Under the pieces are notes generated by a model. That model did not search any database and was not told where the DNA came from. It worked only from the letters and a program-made list of their open reading frames with translations. 64,000 nt of DNA from Bacillota bacterium (GTDB taxonomy: Bacteria > Bacillota > Clostridia > Oscillospirales > Acutalibacteraceae). The position numbers were made by a program, and so were the translations under genes. Where the stretch lies: NCBI GenBank assembly GCA_023412715.1, contig JAEZCC010000044.1, positions 138,024 through 202,023 of the forward strand. The letters run 5' to 3'. Below are positions 62,913 to 64,000 of this stretch, in pieces (the stretch's first letter is position 1; every line of letters begins with the position of its first letter).

Positions 62913-64000
62913 ATGAAGCGGACAATCAGCGTCATGATCGGGAAAGGGTGCCTCAACCATAACGAGCGGAAATTCCATGCAAAAAATACCGACCCAGAAC
63001 GTACATATTTGAATCAGACTTATTGCAATGAGCGGATTCAGAATGTCTATCATGAACTGTTTGATGATGCGGTAAAGCGCTATAACGCCAAACAGAAACG
63101 GAGCGACCGCTGCATTTCCGACTATTACCGTAAAATCCGCACGGGTAAACAGGAAAAGCCGTTCCATGAAGTAATCATCCAAATCGGAAATAAGGATAAT
63201 ACCGGCGTCCTGACGGAGAACGGCAAGGTTGCTGTTAGCGCTCTGAATGAGTATATGGAAGACTTTAAAAAGCGAAACCCGTATCTCCGGGTCTTTTCTG
63301 CTCATCTGCATATGGATGAGGCCACGCCACATTTACATATCGATTTTGTTCCGTTTACCACCGGCAGCAAGCGCGGTTTGGATTCGCGGGTATCGCTGAA
63401 ACAGGCGCTGGCGGCGCAGGGTTTCAAGGGTGGCAGCCGGCAGGATACGGAGTGGAACCAATGGGTCGATGCGGAGAAACAGCAGCTTGCCCTTGTGATG
63501 GAGCGCCATGGTATTGAGTGGGAAAAACTCGGAACGCATGAAAAACATCTCAGCGTTTTGAATTTTGAAAAGCAGGAGCGGGAAAAAGAGGTTGTCCGGC
63601 TGGATGACCAGATTGGAAAGCAGCTCACTGATTTGCAACGGTTGGATACCAAACAGAAAAGCCTGCAAGCCGGTATCGGACAGACGGAAAAATCGCTGGA
63701 GGTGGTGCAGAAGAAGCTGAATCGCCTGCAAAAACAAGAATCGTTGGTAAATCTCAATGTGGACCGTTATGACACCGAGAAAAAATGGCAACTTCCTGAG
63801 CCGGGAGCGTTGATGTCGGCCAGAAGCTACAAAATCAAGATTGTGGAGCCGTTTATTTCCAAACTGAAAGACATAATTCGAAGTATTGTGGCGCAGTATC
63901 TGCGGCTGAAAGGAAAGACGGATGATCTGGAAAATCAGCTTGCCAGCGCCAACGAGCGACTTGGCACACTGAATGCCTCATTTGACCGTATGGCACAGGA
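62913..64000 (+). CDS. MobV family relaxase (Pre/Mob), 3' partial
   Basis: At least 362 residues; continues past the window end. AAAGGAGAG precedes ATG 62913. The MobV histidine motif AHLHMDEATPHLHIDFVP lies at residues about 130-147. The region after residue 215 is coiled coil (EREKEVVRLDDQIGKQL, KSLQAGIGQTEKSLEVV). It nicks oriT to start conjugal mobilization. The gene is complete at its 5' end and shows no frameshift. Confidence 0.92.
   Translation, partial: MKRTISVMIGKGCLNHNERKFHAKNTDPERTYLNQTYCNERIQNVYHELFDDAVKRYNAKQKRSDRCISDYYRKIRTGKQEKPFHEVIIQIGNKDNTGVLTENGKVAVSALNEYMEDFKKRNPYLRVFSAHLHMDEATPHLHIDFVPFTTGSKRGLDSRVSLKQALAAQGFKGGSRQDTEWNQWVDAEKQQLALVMERHGIEWEKLGTHEKHLSVLNFEKQEREKEVVRLDDQIGKQLTDLQRLDTKQKSLQAGIGQTEKSLEVVQKKLNRLQKQESLVNLNVDRYDTEKKWQLPEPGALMSARSYKIKIVEPFISKLKDIIRSIVAQYLRLKGKTDDLENQLASANERLGTLNASFDRMAQ

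Larger units (their letters stand above)
58681..64000. mobile_element. Integrative mobilizable element, left part (continues past window)
   Basis: Contents: small Cys protein, XRE repressor, excisionase-like protein, tyrosine recombinase, MobC-like protein, RepA-like ATPase, hairpin array and a MobV relaxase. No type IV secretion genes are visible in this part, so mobilizable rather than self-transmissible is a provisional label. Clearly lower GC and different gene style than the flanking chromosome. Confidence 0.85.

Noticed and set aside
62707..62916. 69-codon open frame across the stem-loop array
   Set aside because: Its open length can be explained by the repeated structure; the start sits within the first hairpin and no good ribosome site precedes it. 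I recall similar translations from other elements, but conservation could reflect the DNA/RNA structure. Kept as part of the oriT candidate.

Overview
This 64 kb window looks like the chromosome of a spore-forming, low-G+C-phylum but GC-rich Clostridia member. An Oscillospiraceae/Ruminococcaceae-type organism is my inference. It rests on the complete spoIIIAA-AH operon, dipicolinate synthase (dpaAB), the gene order lgt-folD-dxs-tlyA-nadK-argR-recN, LL-diaminopimelate aminotransferase, T-box and SAM-I/FMN riboswitches, SD-led genes with frequent TTG/GTG starts, and visibly GC-rich coding DNA. No rRNA, tRNA or CRISPR array is visible.

Layout. 1-870: end of an HD-GYP response regulator. 1.0-5.9 kb: spoIIIAA-AH, the forespore-engulfment channel. 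6.0-9.7 kb: nusB, a TsaD-like paralogue, xseA, xseB and ispA, behind a sigma-A-type promoter and a leader hairpin. 9.75-12.5 kb: FMN riboswitch-ribU, SAM-I riboswitch-metK, then a small membrane protein. 12.5-16.6 kb: recD2, a comFC-like gene and mreB. 16.6-23.9 kb: RluA-type pseudouridine synthase (minus), then pyrE, radC, uvrB, uvrA. 23.9-28.5 kb: murC (minus) divergent from dpaA-dpaB, a zinc-ribbon membrane protein and an EamA transporter (minus). 28.6-31.2 kb: a pair of M16-family proteins (YmfF/YmfH-like). 31.3-39.0 kb: lgt, folD, dxs, tlyA, nadK, argR, recN in a tight, often overlapping series. 39.0-43.3 kb: T-box-tyrS and a YfhO-family membrane protein. 43.5-47.6 kb: glnA with a leader terminator, a downstream ANTAR antiterminator, dapF and dapL. 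47.6-58.7 kb: carA-carB, purC-purF-purB, purA, guaA, i.e. carbamoyl phosphate plus purine synthesis.

The last 5.3 kb is different. Immediately after the guaA stop the DNA becomes visibly more AT-rich and carries integrative mobilizable element genes: a small cysteine-containing protein and an XRE repressor (both minus), then an excisionase-like HTH protein, a tyrosine recombinase, a MobC-like protein, a RepA/AAA_25-type ATPase and a MobV (Pre/Mob) relaxase cut by the window end. The guaA 3' end is a known integration site for Tn5801-like and other elements, and its terminal GAGTGGGAAT core is intact here, so this is probably the left end of an integrated element.

The most interesting non-coding signals are in this element. 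They are (i) twin 13-bp inverted operators in the divergent XRE/xis control region, (ii) an unannotated 47-codon leader ORF overlapping switchable hairpins, and (iii) a run of eight nearly abutting stem-loops just upstream of the relaxase, a strong oriT candidate. In the core genome the clearest regulatory story is glnA: an intrinsic terminator between promoter and start codon plus an ANTAR RNA-binding protein gene directly downstream.
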